Positions 17,950-26,794 of a stretch of DNA of 64,000 nt are shown piece after piece (position 1 is the first letter of the stretch; the number at the start of each line of letters is the position of its first letter). The notes beneath the pieces were generated by a model that worked only from the letters and a program-made list of their open reading frames with translations, had not been told where the DNA came from and did not search any database. The translations under genes were made by a program, and so were the position numbers. Location of the stretch: positions 4,324,527 through 4,388,526 of the forward strand of contig VISH01000002.1 of the NCBI GenBank assembly GCA_007827375.1, in the 5' to 3' direction. Origin of the DNA: Alteromonadaceae bacterium 2753L.S.0a.02. GTDB taxonomy: Bacteria > Pseudomonadota > Gammaproteobacteria > Pseudomonadales > Cellvibrionaceae.

Positions 17950-18378
17950 TTATATGTTGAGTGCTTGAGGTTGCTGGGCGGTGTGCGGATGCGCGTCGCC
18001 GGCATAAACCTTCAATTTTTTAAACATTGCACGACCGAGTGGGCCTTTGGGCAACATGCCCTTAACGGCGGTTTCGATAGTGCGTTCAGGAGCTTTCTGG
18101 ATCAGCTTTTCAAAACTGATGGACTTCAAGCCACCGATGTAGCCGGTGTGGTGGTGGTACATCTTATCTTTCGCTTTGTTGCCCGTTACGCGCACTTTTT
18201 CGGCGTTAATGACTACGATGTAATCGCCGGTGTCGACGTGCGGGGTATATTCAGGCTTATGCTTACCGCGCAAGCGGTGAGCAATCTCTGCAGCCATACG
18301 GCCCAGAGTTTTGCCTTCAGCGTCGATGATGTACCAGTCGCGTTTCACTGTTTGAGAGTTGGCACTGATGGTCTTCAT
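17950..18378 (-). CDS. rplM: 50S ribosomal protein L13
   Basis: L13 is an early-assembling 50S protein. The 142-residue product shows the family signatures WYIIDAEGKTLGRMA, HRLRGKHKPEYTPHVDTGD, and MLPKGPLGRAMFKKLKVY. It is first in the rplM-rpsI operon, behind a strong promoter and a leader hairpin. Confidence 0.99.
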   Translation of the reverse strand: MKTISANSQTVKRDWYIIDAEGKTLGRMAAEIAHRLRGKHKPEYTPHVDTGDYIVVINAEKVRVTGNKAKDKMYHHHTGYIGGLKSISFEKLIQKAPERTIETAVKGMLPKGPLGRAMFKKLKVYAGDAHPHTAQQPQALNI

Positions 18379-18428
18379 GTTATTTCTGCCTTACGAAGGT
18401 ACGGGTTAGAAAATAAAGTGTTAAAACC

Positions 18429-18494
18429 GGCCCGGCTAAGAGTTGACGGGCCAAAAGGAGCGCGGAGTCTACAGAAAGGTCGCTCAATTTTCAA
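18429..18494 (-). promoter_or_regulatory. rplM promoter and leader hairpin
   Basis: On the minus strand TTGAAA (18489-18494) and TAGACT (18466-18471) are spaced by exactly 17 bases, giving a near-consensus sigma70 promoter. Just downstream GGCCCG/CGGGCC (18429-18452) forms a hairpin in the untranslated leader, about 50 bases before the rplM ATG. In E. coli the rplM leader is the target of L13 autoregulation; whether this hairpin has that role is inference. Confidence 0.6.
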
Positions 18495-18534
18495 GCATTT
18501 TTAGGGCAACCGCGCCAAACAATTGGCCACTGAG

Positions 18535-19473
18535 TCAGTGTTTGGGGTGATGCCAAATTCGTGAGTAGAAATACTCATCGATACCCGCAGCGAGCTCTGC
18601 GGAGAGCTTGGGGTTTTGCAGCGAAATCAGACGCGTACGCGGTGTTACCAGCACCCGGCTTTCGAGCGGAAAGTATTGATGGAAAATGTCGTCCAGGCGC
18701 TTGCCACTGTCTTGCTCAAACAAAATCTTCATCCCCGCCCGCAAGCGTGCTACGACGTAAGGCTTCATCTTACTCACGGTGAGATAAACGGGTATTGGGT
18801 AATAAATGTAGAGGTCATCCACCAAAACCAGGTCAGGATAAAGGGTGAGATACTCGGTGAACACCCCTTCAATTTCGAGCACGCTCAGCGCCAGAAAATC
18901 GAAGCGTTTCTTATCGAGCATGCGAATCAGGTGCTCAATGCTCTTGCCTTCGACCACGGTTACACCGGCAGAATTGTACACAAACCGGTCTGGCCAACTG
19001 TCGCCCTGCCCGATGCTTAATTGCTTCAGATCTTCCAGCGATTTTACAGAGGCAAATTTATCGAGATCTTCGCGACGAACCAGTAAACGTCGCAGCCCGA
19101 GCATGGATTTTAAAAATGGCTGACGGTACCAATGCATAGCCCCGGTGTCTTCACCCAGTGAAGGCGCACCAGCGCGAAAACTGGTGTGAAGAGCGCCGTT
19201 TGACATGGCTTTCACCCAGCGGCTGCCAGTTAGCAAGCGGCTATCCAATTCTAAGGTATACGGGCCAAATTCTGGCTCTGACACCTTCAGCAGAAGATTT
19301 AACAGCCCTGCCTGATAGAGTTGAATATCGCCACTCCAACCACCCATTTGGTGGCGAATATGCTGGGCGCTGGTATCCAAAGCGTGTGCGTTAAGTGTTT
19401 GCGCTAATAGTAGCGCAGTGTATAACGGCCAGAAAAATACACGGGTAAAGCACCTGGGTAGCTTATTGCTCAT
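18535..19473 (-). CDS. Periplasmic solute-binding-protein-like protein
   Basis: About 312 residues with a signal peptide (FFWPLYTALLLAQTLNAHA). I use ATG 19473 because the longer frame has 38 extra residues before the leader. The body has the alternating layout of a type II periplasmic binding protein (amino-acid/extracellular solute binding family 3), including LRRLLVRREDL, LKQLSIGQGDSWPD, SAGVTVVEGKS and RMLDKKRFDFLAL. No permease or ATPase gene is nearby, so it is unlikely to be an ABC transporter subunit in this setting. Stand-alone proteins of this type often act as sensory or accessory ligand binders. A clear paralogue lies at 38258-39094. Confidence 0.7.
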   Translation of the reverse strand: MSNKLPRCFTRVFFWPLYTALLLAQTLNAHALDTSAQHIRHQMGGWSGDIQLYQAGLLNLLLKVSEPEFGPYTLELDSRLLTGSRWVKAMSNGALHTSFRAGAPSLGEDTGAMHWYRQPFLKSMLGLRRLLVRREDLDKFASVKSLEDLKQLSIGQGDSWPDRFVYNSAGVTVVEGKSIEHLIRMLDKKRFDFLALSVLEIEGVFTEYLTLYPDLVLVDDLYIYYPIPVYLTVSKMKPYVVARLRAGMKILFEQDSGKRLDDIFHQYFPLESRVLVTPRTRLISLQNPKLSAELAAGIDEYFYSRIWHHPKH

Positions 19474-19638
19474 GAGCCTCCAACCATTCATTTCCAACAG
19501 GCGAAACCAAACGGGTGTGTGATCGCTACCTTTAATAGTAGATGGCAATACGTTTTTTGTAAGATCACACGCTACAAACGTGTGCAATAGGAGAGATGCC
19601 CATCCATCATATAACGGTGATGCCGAGGCAATGGACGC

Positions 19639-20775
19639 TCAAGCTTTGTGCTCCCGCGCCAGGTATTCCTGGCTTTGCATTTCTTGCAAGCGACTTACAG
19701 TTCGCTCAAACTCAAACGCTAAACGCCCCTCGCTATAGAGTTGCAACATAGGTTTGTCGGCAGACAGAATGAGTTTCACGTTGCGGTCGTAAAACTCATC
19801 GACTAAATAAATGAAACGACGCGCCTGGTCATCGTTACGCTCGGTAAATAGCGGCACACCAGCAACGATAACCGCGTGAAATTCGCGCGCGATTTCGATG
19901 TAGTCATTTTGCGATCGAGGCCCATCGCACAGCGTTGCGAATGAAAACCAGGCAACATCATCGGAAATGCATTTCGCACTGATATTGCGGCCATTAATTT
20001 CCAGCGATACATTCTGCTCAACATGCTGTGTATCGGGCACCAGGCTATTAAAACAATCCTGCAATTGCTGCTCGCTGGCGGAATCGTTAGCATCATAATA
20101 AAGCGCGGCTTTTTGAAGTGCACGCAAGCGATAGTCAACACCGCCATCCACATTTAATACTGCGGTATGCTTCTTGAGCAATTCTATGGCTGGTAAAAAC
20201 CGCACCCGCTGCAGACCATCTTTATAAAGCCCATCCGGTGCAATATTAGAGGTGGCCACAAGTACCACGCCCCTCTCAAATAAGCGTTCCAGCAAATTTG
20301 CCAAAATCATCGCATCGGTAATATCAATCACAAAGAATTCATCGAAACAAATAACCCATGCTTGATCGGCCAACCTATCTGCCACGGTGTTTAGTGGGTC
20401 TTTGTAACTTTTAAGGGTCTTTAATTCACTGTGCACACGTCGCATGAAACGGTGAAAATGAGTTCGCATCTTTTGTTCGAAGGGCAGCGATTCGAAGAAG
20501 ATATCCATTAAATAAGTTTTTCCGCGCCCAACACCGCCCCAGAAATACAAGCCTCGCTGCGTTCTCTGTTGGCGTCGACCTACGAGCCCACTGGCAAGTG
20601 CTGAAACTCTTCGTAACAGGTTGCCGCCATTACCCCAGGGGCTTTGCGGATATTCCTCAACCAATCGCTCATAGAGCTGTTGTAAGGCCTGCACGGCCTG
20701 TAACTGAGCGGCATCACTAATATAACCGTGTCGTTCAAGATCTTGTTGATAGCGTTGTGCAGGGGTATTTGACAT
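19639..20775 (-). CDS. zapE: Cell division protein ZapE (AFG1-like ATPase)
   Basis: ZapE is an AFG1-family P-loop ATPase that associates with the Z-ring and destabilises FtsZ polymers in E. coli. The Walker A is GGVGRGKTYLMD, the Walker B lies in WVICFDEFFV, and HFHRFMRRVHSEL and VATSNIAPDGLYKDGLQR are family signatures. I use ATG 20775 (MSNTPAQRY), which gives 378 residues; the longer frame adds 24 unlikely residues. It is divergent from zapG, the usual neighbourhood in gammaproteobacteria. Confidence 0.94.
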   Translation of the reverse strand: MSNTPAQRYQQDLERHGYISDAAQLQAVQALQQLYERLVEEYPQSPWGNGGNLLRRVSALASGLVGRRQQRTQRGLYFWGGVGRGKTYLMDIFFESLPFEQKMRTHFHRFMRRVHSELKTLKSYKDPLNTVADRLADQAWVICFDEFFVIDITDAMILANLLERLFERGVVLVATSNIAPDGLYKDGLQRVRFLPAIELLKKHTAVLNVDGGVDYRLRALQKAALYYDANDSASEQQLQDCFNSLVPDTQHVEQNVSLEINGRNISAKCISDDVAWFSFATLCDGPRSQNDYIEIAREFHAVIVAGVPLFTERNDDQARRFIYLVDEFYDRNVKLILSADKPMLQLYSEGRLAFEFERTVSRLQEMQSQEYLAREHKA

Positions 20776-21002
20776 GAAAACAGAGCTTATACAAAAAGAA
20801 ACGGCGCATTCTAACCAGATGCCCCCAGCGAAAACAGTGCCATTCAACGGACGCCTTACGCTTCTTGGCGAGAATTCACCGCAGATGGGATTACCATGGT
20901 GTATTATTGGCGGTCAATTAAATGCCCTCGCAGGAGAGCTCTACCCAGTGCAGGGAATTTAGGGTAGCCTGGGGGCAGTGTCTTTTTTTACGGAGGTCAC
21001 CT

Positions 21003-21479
21003 TTGTTTTCACTCGAAATTCTCATCATGGTCAGCACTATCGTATTTTGTGTTGGTGGTCTGTTGGGCGCAATCATCAGTCGTACTCTGTTGCCGCCAGA
21101 GCAACAGAAAGACTTAGAGCAGAGCTTGCAGCTAACTCGGCAAGAGTTGAGCCAGTACCAACAGGATGTTGCGCAACATTTCGCGGAAACCTCCAAGTTG
21201 GTTCACAACCTCACACAAAGTTACAAAGAAGTTCACGAGCACCTTGCTCGCGGTGCAGTGGAACTCACCAACTCGGAAATCAGTCGTAAAATTCTCGCCG
21301 CAGGTGAAGGCACACTGAACCTCGAAGCCGACGCGATGGATGAAGTGAATATTGAACCGCCCAAAGACTGGGCTCCGAAAACTCCTGGTCAAACCGGAAC
21401 TCTCAGCGAAGAATACGGCCTACAAGACGATGAAGTCAGTGAGGCTGTTGAAGTACCCTCTCAAAAGCGCGTGGGCTGA
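21003..21479 (+). CDS. zapG: ZapG/YhcB family membrane protein (DUF1043)
   Basis: A 158-residue protein with one N-terminal membrane helix (STIVFCVGGLLGAIISRTL), then a long coiled coil (EQQKDLEQSLQLTRQELSQ) carrying the family signature VAQHFAETSKLV. The C-terminal part is acidic and disordered. I choose TTG 21003, with GGAGG six bases upstream; the longer frame from 20922 reads through untranslated sequence, and the internal ATG would cut into the helix. ZapG/YhcB links division and cell-wall synthesis in enterobacteria. Location between zapE and a DegS-like protease is the conserved order. Confidence 0.88.
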   Translation: MFSLEILIMVSTIVFCVGGLLGAIISRTLLPPEQQKDLEQSLQLTRQELSQYQQDVAQHFAETSKLVHNLTQSYKEVHEHLARGAVELTNSEISRKILAAGEGTLNLEADAMDEVNIEPPKDWAPKTPGQTGTLSEEYGLQDDEVSEAVEVPSQKRVG

Positions 21480-21561
21480 GCTTCAATAGCCGGCCGGAAA
21501 CACGCGTCGCTGACCCTATGGCGAGACGCGAGTTACCTAAAATATTCCAGGAATCGTGGTA

Positions 21562-22722
21562 ATGGGGTCAATTTATAAGGCAGTGTTGTACATCCGATGG
21601 CCGGTTATGTTTGGCCTGGTGATGGCGCTTACCGCCCTGGTGTTGTTTCCCGATATGCGGCTGCGCTCGCTGGGGAACAACGCTAACAATAATCCATCGG
21701 GACTCACCCCTAACGAACTCGAAGCCTGGCAGGGGCCAGTTTCTTACGCCCGAGCCGTCGCGCGAGCGGCTCCAGCCGTGGTGAATATTTATACACTCAA
21801 GCAGGTACGCAACCGTCGCCACCCATTGTTTGACGACCCGCTTTACAGGCACTTCTTCAACCTCTCGGACATTCCCCGGCAACAACGCATGCAATCAGCA
21901 CGGGGGTCTGGCGTAATCGTGAGCAAAGAAGGTTATATTCTCACCAGCAACCATGTTATCGACGGGGTCGATGAGATTGTTGTGGCGCTCGCTGATGGAC
22001 GCGAAGCGAAAGCGCAACTTAAAGGTGTTAACCGCCCAAACGATCTGGCGGTGTTAAAAATAGATTTGGAACAGCTAACCCCCATTCCTATCGGTTCACC
22101 CGACACCGCAATGGTAGGTGATGTGGTACTGGCGATAGGTAACGCCTTCGGCATGGGCCAAACCGTAACGCAAGGCATTATCAGTGCGACACGACGGCGC
22201 GGCTTTAATATAGCTTACTTCGAAAATTTCATTCAAACCGACGCAGCCATCAACCCAGGAAACTCCGGAGGCGCTTTGGTGGATGCGCACGGCAATCTGC
22301 TGGGAATCAACACCGCCATTCTCGATCAATCTGGTTCAGCCAGTGGCATTGGCTTTGCGATTCCGGCCGACACCGCCATCCAGACCCTAAACGATATTGT
22401 CGAATTCGGACGCGTGGTACGCGGCTGGCTGGGTGTCGAAGCACAACCCTTATCACCGCGCCTGGCGCAATCTTTCAACTTGCGCACCAACAATGGGGTG
22501 CTAATCACACGGGTTGCTGAACAGGGCCCTGCCGATAAAGCCGGTTTGCGCCCTGGTGATGTCATCACGCGCATTAATGACAGCCTGGTTGGCGATGGCC
22601 GCTGGGGTCAACAAGAAGTGGCAGAATCACGCCCGGGCGATAAAGTATCGATTGAAATTATTCGCGAGGGTCAGGTACAGGTCGTTGAAGCCGTGCTGGG
22701 ATCGGAGCCCATCGCCAGCTAA
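21562..22722 (+). CDS. DegS/AlgW-type periplasmic serine protease
   Basis: Inner-membrane-anchored trypsin-like protease with one PDZ domain, 386 residues from ATG 21562 (a GTG two codons earlier is also possible). One N-terminal membrane helix (FGLVMALTALVLF) is followed by the protease domain with catalytic His in TSNHVIDG, Asp in NDLAVLKI and Ser in NPGNSGGAL. The PDZ domain is in the C-terminal third (PADKAGLRPGDVITRIND). DegS/AlgW performs the first cut of the anti-sigma factor RseA/MucA under envelope stress. The start of the next gene is only nine bases past its stop, so it may be co-transcribed with the GAF-HlyD/M50 genes. Confidence 0.92.
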   Translation: MGSIYKAVLYIRWPVMFGLVMALTALVLFPDMRLRSLGNNANNNPSGLTPNELEAWQGPVSYARAVARAAPAVVNIYTLKQVRNRRHPLFDDPLYRHFFNLSDIPRQQRMQSARGSGVIVSKEGYILTSNHVIDGVDEIVVALADGREAKAQLKGVNRPNDLAVLKIDLEQLTPIPIGSPDTAMVGDVVLAIGNAFGMGQTVTQGIISATRRRGFNIAYFENFIQTDAAINPGNSGGALVDAHGNLLGINTAILDQSGSASGIGFAIPADTAIQTLNDIVEFGRVVRGWLGVEAQPLSPRLAQSFNLRTNNGVLITRVAEQGPADKAGLRPGDVITRINDSLVGDGRWGQQEVAESRPGDKVSIEIIREGQVQVVEAVLGSEPIAS

Positions 22723-22731
22723 GATTAACCA

Positions 22732-24498
22732 ATGCACGCGCTTAAACCGCTATTAAAACACTGGCTCCAATTGCAATGTCAAATGGTTCAGGATTGCCAC
22801 CGGGGAATGCTTATTCAATTTACCGGTCAATCGAAACCTCTGGTTGCCGCCCTGTGGCCCCAAGACGGCGATATCAATTCCGCAATGCTCGATTGCGCCC
22901 GGGATGTACTGCAAAAACAACGCCTCAGCCTGCAAAAAAACAATCAGACTCCCCTACTCGGCTTTCCTGTTCAGCTCAATCGGCAATTTTGGGGCGCTGT
23001 TGTTCTGGAGCTTGGAGGCCATCAAAGCGATAACATTAAAGCCATCCTGAAACTGCTGAATTGGGGAACCACCTGGCTACAGTTTGCACTGCACGAATAT
23101 GACACCTTTGTGGCTGATACCGCCAGACCAGAATCACCTGGAGCCCGTCATCAACATCAGCAACTTCAGTTTCTCACCCAACTGCTTCAGCAACCATCTT
23201 TTGCAGAAACGGCCATTACCACCGTAAACGGACTTTGCGCCGACTTTAATTTGGGGCGCGTAAGTCTCGGTTATTTTGTTAACAACAAACTGCAACTGCT
23301 CGCTGTGTCGCACTCAGCGAATTTCGACCCACGCAGCGAGCCGATGCAGTTAATACATGAAGCAATGCTTGAAGCAACGCAGCAGCGTATTGCTATCGAT
23401 GTGCCTGCAGAGTCACTTCCGGAAGGTACCATTTGCCGTGCTCATACCGCACTCAAAGAAAAACATTTACTCACGAGCTGCCATACCAGACTTGTATTTA
23501 ACGAACAACGACTATTGGGCGCGCTGACAATTGAGCACAGTGACACAACGGTAAATACCCTACCTGCTCTAGAATTTATTGAGCGTATTGCACCTGGCTT
23601 GAGCAACATTCTACGTTTGAAAAACGAAGCCCATCAAAGCGTCGCAACAGCCCTTAAACGCTCGCTGGGACGTTGGTTCAATCAGTTACTGGGCAACAAC
23701 GCCACCGTAGAACGCTTGGTATTTGTGTGCTTAAGCGTGTTTTTTATTTCGCTGTTTATACCCATGAATTTCAAGGTACGCAGCAATGCTCTGGTGGAAA
23801 GCACTAACAAACACCTGGTGGTTGCACCCTACCAGGGTTTTATAGGTGAGATTCATGCGCGCCCCGGCGACGCAGTAAACGCCGACCAGATTCTCGCTAA
23901 ATTAAAAGATGACGAATTAAAATTGGAACGTCGCAAATTCACCAGCGAACAACAACAATTACGCCTAGAATACGATAACGCACTGGCGAATGCCAATCGC
24001 GCACAAGCGGCGATTGTGAATGCCCAATTGGAACAAAGCAAAATTCAGCTGCGCCTGGTGGAACAAAAACTTGAACGCGTGCAATTGCGATCCCCAATCG
24101 CTGGGGTGGTGGTCTCGGAAGATATTAGTCAGTCCATTGGAGCCCCAGTGGAACAGGGTGAAGAACTGTTTGAAATTGCCGATGCCGAAGCATTCAAGGT
24201 TTCTCTATTCGTCAAAGAACAAGATATTGCTTTCATTAAGCCCAATCAAAAAGCGACACTAACGCTAAAAAGCCTGCCGGGAACTTACCTCGAAATCGCA
24301 ATAGAACGCATCACACCACTTTCCGAATTACGCGAACAACGCAATTATTTTAGGGTGGATGCAAAATTGCCACAGCAACATCCCGAACTCCGCCCCGGCA
24401 TGACCGGCGCAGCAAAAATACATATTGCCAAACGCGCCTTTGGGTGGATTTTGTTTCACGACTTCTGGAGCTGGCTGCGGCTTCATTTATGGGTGTAA
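22732..24498 (+). CDS. GAF-domain and HlyD-type (biotinyl-lipoyl) membrane fusion protein
   Basis: A 588-residue two-part protein. The first about 310 residues are cytoplasmic, with a GAF-like domain around 145-300 (FLTQLLQQPSFAETA, NLGRVSLGYFVNNKLQLLAVS, LGALTIEHSD). One membrane helix at about 327-347 (LVFVCLSVFFISLFIPM) leads to a periplasmic HlyD-like part: a lipoyl half (VVAPYQGFIGEIHARPGDAV), a short coiled coil, the second lipoyl half (LRSPIAGVVV) and a beta-barrel (LFEIADAEAFKVSLFV, LRPGMTGAAKI). Ordinary HlyD adaptors lack a GAF sensor. It lies nine bases after the DegS-like gene and is followed after three bases by the M50 fusion, so one operon is likely. Role in export is inferred from the HlyD half and neighbours. 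Confidence 0.8.
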   Translation: MHALKPLLKHWLQLQCQMVQDCHRGMLIQFTGQSKPLVAALWPQDGDINSAMLDCARDVLQKQRLSLQKNNQTPLLGFPVQLNRQFWGAVVLELGGHQSDNIKAILKLLNWGTTWLQFALHEYDTFVADTARPESPGARHQHQQLQFLTQLLQQPSFAETAITTVNGLCADFNLGRVSLGYFVNNKLQLLAVSHSANFDPRSEPMQLIHEAMLEATQQRIAIDVPAESLPEGTICRAHTALKEKHLLTSCHTRLVFNEQRLLGALTIEHSDTTVNTLPALEFIERIAPGLSNILRLKNEAHQSVATALKRSLGRWFNQLLGNNATVERLVFVCLSVFFISLFIPMNFKVRSNALVESTNKHLVVAPYQGFIGEIHARPGDAVNADQILAKLKDDELKLERRKFTSEQQQLRLEYDNALANANRAQAAIVNAQLEQSKIQLRLVEQKLERVQLRSPIAGVVVSEDISQSIGAPVEQGEELFEIADAEAFKVSLFVKEQDIAFIKPNQKATLTLKSLPGTYLEIAIERITPLSELREQRNYFRVDAKLPQQHPELRPGMTGAAKIHIAKRAFGWILFHDFWSWLRLHLWV

Positions 24499-24501
24499 CT
24501 C

Positions 24502-26667
24502 GTGAGTGAATCCAATGCCTGGCAACATTTAGTAAACCTAAAACCGTCGCTGCCTCGTCATGCTGAATTTCAGCAGCGCCAATATCAGGGAGAAACCTGG
24601 CACCTGCTACACGATAAAGCCAGTGGGAAGTTTCACCGTTTTAATGGCTTGGCTTATCGCTTAATCGGTTTTATGAATGGCCACAACAACCTCGCGCAAA
24701 TTCTCGCCAGTGCATCGCAAAGCCGCCTGCAACAAACACTGGACGAAACACCAACTCGCGAAGACCTTATTCAACTTATTCAATATCTGTACGTGGCCGA
24801 TTTATTGGTTTGCGACATTCCCGCGCGCAGTAGCGATATTTTTGAGCGGCAACAAAAAAAACGTCAGCAGCATAAACTGCAATTTATACGAAGCCCTTAC
24901 GCCTGGAAAATTCCACTATTCAACCCAGATTCGTTGTTAACCCGCTTACAGCCTCTCGGAAAGATTTTGACTTCACCCGCGATGGGAATTATTTGGCTGA
25001 CTTGTGTTACCTATGGCCTGCTGCTGGCGATGCGAAATTGGCCGCAACTTTCCTCTTCACAATTTAACGAATTGTTTTCTGGCAGCAATCTGATCTTATT
25101 GTGGTTAACCTATCCAGCATTAAAAGTTTTTCACGAACTGGGTCATGGCTTGTTTACCAAGGCCTGGGGCGGCCGCGTACACGAATTTGGTGTTGTATTT
25201 ATCGTTGGAACCCCTTTCCCTTATGTAGATGCCACAGCGGCAACCGGATTCAACAGCAAAAAACAGCGCATGATGGTGGGAGCCGCGGGCATGGCTGTGG
25301 AATTATTTTTTGCCGCTGTTGCGATGATTTTATGGGTGGACGCAGAGCCCGGCATCTATAAAAACGTTCTGTTTAACATTATTTTAATTGGAAGTGTTTC
25401 AACCCTTTTTTTTAATGGCAACCCGTTGATGCGATTTGATGGCTACCATATTTTGTGTGATGCCCTCGACCAACCGAACCTTGCAACACGTGCGCAACTG
25501 CAGCTGAGTTACCTGGTAAAGCGCTTCGCTTACGGTGTTGACCTCAGCTTGTCCCCAACAAAAACTACCGGTGAGGCAATTGGTCTAACAAGCTACGCGC
25601 TCGCTGCCATTGTGTATCGACTCAGCGTGCTGCTAACGATTGTCACAGTTGTTGTAAGCCGCGCCCCCTTGCCAGGACTGTTGCTCGGGATTTGGCTACT
25701 CCTGTTTCAACTGCTTTTACCTCTGGCTAAAAACCTTACCTACCTTTTTTTTAACAAAGAACTTCAGCACAGCCGCAAACGAGCTATCGCAATCAGTTTT
25801 ACGGCGTTATTTACCGTCGCCACATTTGTGCTCTTCGTGCCGCTGCCCGATACCACGCGGGCCGAAGGGGTGCTCTGGCTACCCGAAAATGCGCGAGTAC
25901 GCGCACCGGTTTCCGGGCTGGTCACGCAACAAGTCGTCGCCGACGGACAACACATTACAGCCGGTCAAAGCCTACTTCAACTCACCAATTTAGACATCAC
26001 GGCCGAATTACTTCAAAAACAGGCCACGCTCAGGGAGTACCAGGCCCGCTACCAACAAGCCTGGTCGCTGGACCGCGCGCAAATTCAGATGTTTGAAGAA
26101 GACATCAAAGCTATTACCGCAGAAATCGAGTTTTTACAGGAGCGCGTTAATAATTTAATTGTACGCAGCCCGGCTTCAGGACGCTTTCGAGTGCTTACAA
26201 ACCATCAATTGCCAGGCAGTTTTGTTAAAGAGGGCGATACCCTCGGCCTGCTGCTTAACGGCCAAGCACCCGTAATAAGAGTCGCACTGGATCAGGAAAC
26301 CGTTAACCACGTCCGCCGCGACACAAGGTCGATTAAGGTACAATTTGCCAGCGAACTCGGCCGCAGCCTAAAAGGAGAGCTGGATCGCGAGGTGCCAGGC
26401 GGTACCTTCGAGCTGCCCAGCCCCATTCTGGGCGCGGCAGGAGGAGGCAGCTTTGCCGTGCAGGGAAAGGAAAACAACACTCGAACTCTGGAACGGGTTT
26501 TCATATTGGATATCGCTTTTCCCCAAACACAGGGAGAGACTTTTTTTGGTCAGAGGGTGTTTGTTTCTTTCATCCACCAACCCCGACCACTAGGCGCTCG
26601 CCTTTACGCAAGACTGCAACAACTGTTAGTGAGGCTGGCACGTGGTGACCGATTAATAAGCCAATAA
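24502..26667 (+). CDS. PqqD-like / M50 site-2-type metalloprotease / lipoyl-HlyD fusion membrane protein
   Basis: A 721-residue protein starting at GTG 24502. Residues about 25-110 resemble a PqqD-type domain (WHLLHDKASGKFHRFNGLAYRLIGFM, in outline; LIQYLYVADLLV), the fold that binds leader peptides in peptide-modification systems. A multi-span membrane domain follows with HELGH at 211-215 and NPLMRFDG at about 307-314, the paired zinc motifs of M50 proteases, so the active site looks intact. After about residue 430 there is a lipoyl/HlyD-type periplasmic region (VRAPVSGLVTQQVVADGQHI, in outline; coiled coil; NLIVRSPASGRFRV) and a beta-barrel end. No separate transporter pump is encoded nearby. 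The family is annotated in many genomes as M50 or efflux-related protein without known function. Confidence 0.8.
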   Translation: MSESNAWQHLVNLKPSLPRHAEFQQRQYQGETWHLLHDKASGKFHRFNGLAYRLIGFMNGHNNLAQILASASQSRLQQTLDETPTREDLIQLIQYLYVADLLVCDIPARSSDIFERQQKKRQQHKLQFIRSPYAWKIPLFNPDSLLTRLQPLGKILTSPAMGIIWLTCVTYGLLLAMRNWPQLSSSQFNELFSGSNLILLWLTYPALKVFHELGHGLFTKAWGGRVHEFGVVFIVGTPFPYVDATAATGFNSKKQRMMVGAAGMAVELFFAAVAMILWVDAEPGIYKNVLFNIILIGSVSTLFFNGNPLMRFDGYHILCDALDQPNLATRAQLQLSYLVKRFAYGVDLSLSPTKTTGEAIGLTSYALAAIVYRLSVLLTIVTVVVSRAPLPGLLLGIWLLLFQLLLPLAKNLTYLFFNKELQHSRKRAIAISFTALFTVATFVLFVPLPDTTRAEGVLWLPENARVRAPVSGLVTQQVVADGQHITAGQSLLQLTNLDITAELLQKQATLREYQARYQQAWSLDRAQIQMFEEDIKAITAEIEFLQERVNNLIVRSPASGRFRVLTNHQLPGSFVKEGDTLGLLLNGQAPVIRVALDQETVNHVRRDTRSIKVQFASELGRSLKGELDREVPGGTFELPSPILGAAGGGSFAVQGKENNTRTLERVFILDIAFPQTQGETFFGQRVFVSFIHQPRPLGARLYARLQQLLVRLARGDRLISQ

Positions 26668-26794
26668 ACCACTGGTCGAGCAAATGTTGAAATTAACGTC
26701 ATATTTGCATTACCCTCATTGTTGGTTTTTTAAACAATAACCGGCAACACATAACTCCAATCAACAGCAACCGCCGGAATTAGCTAACAACACC

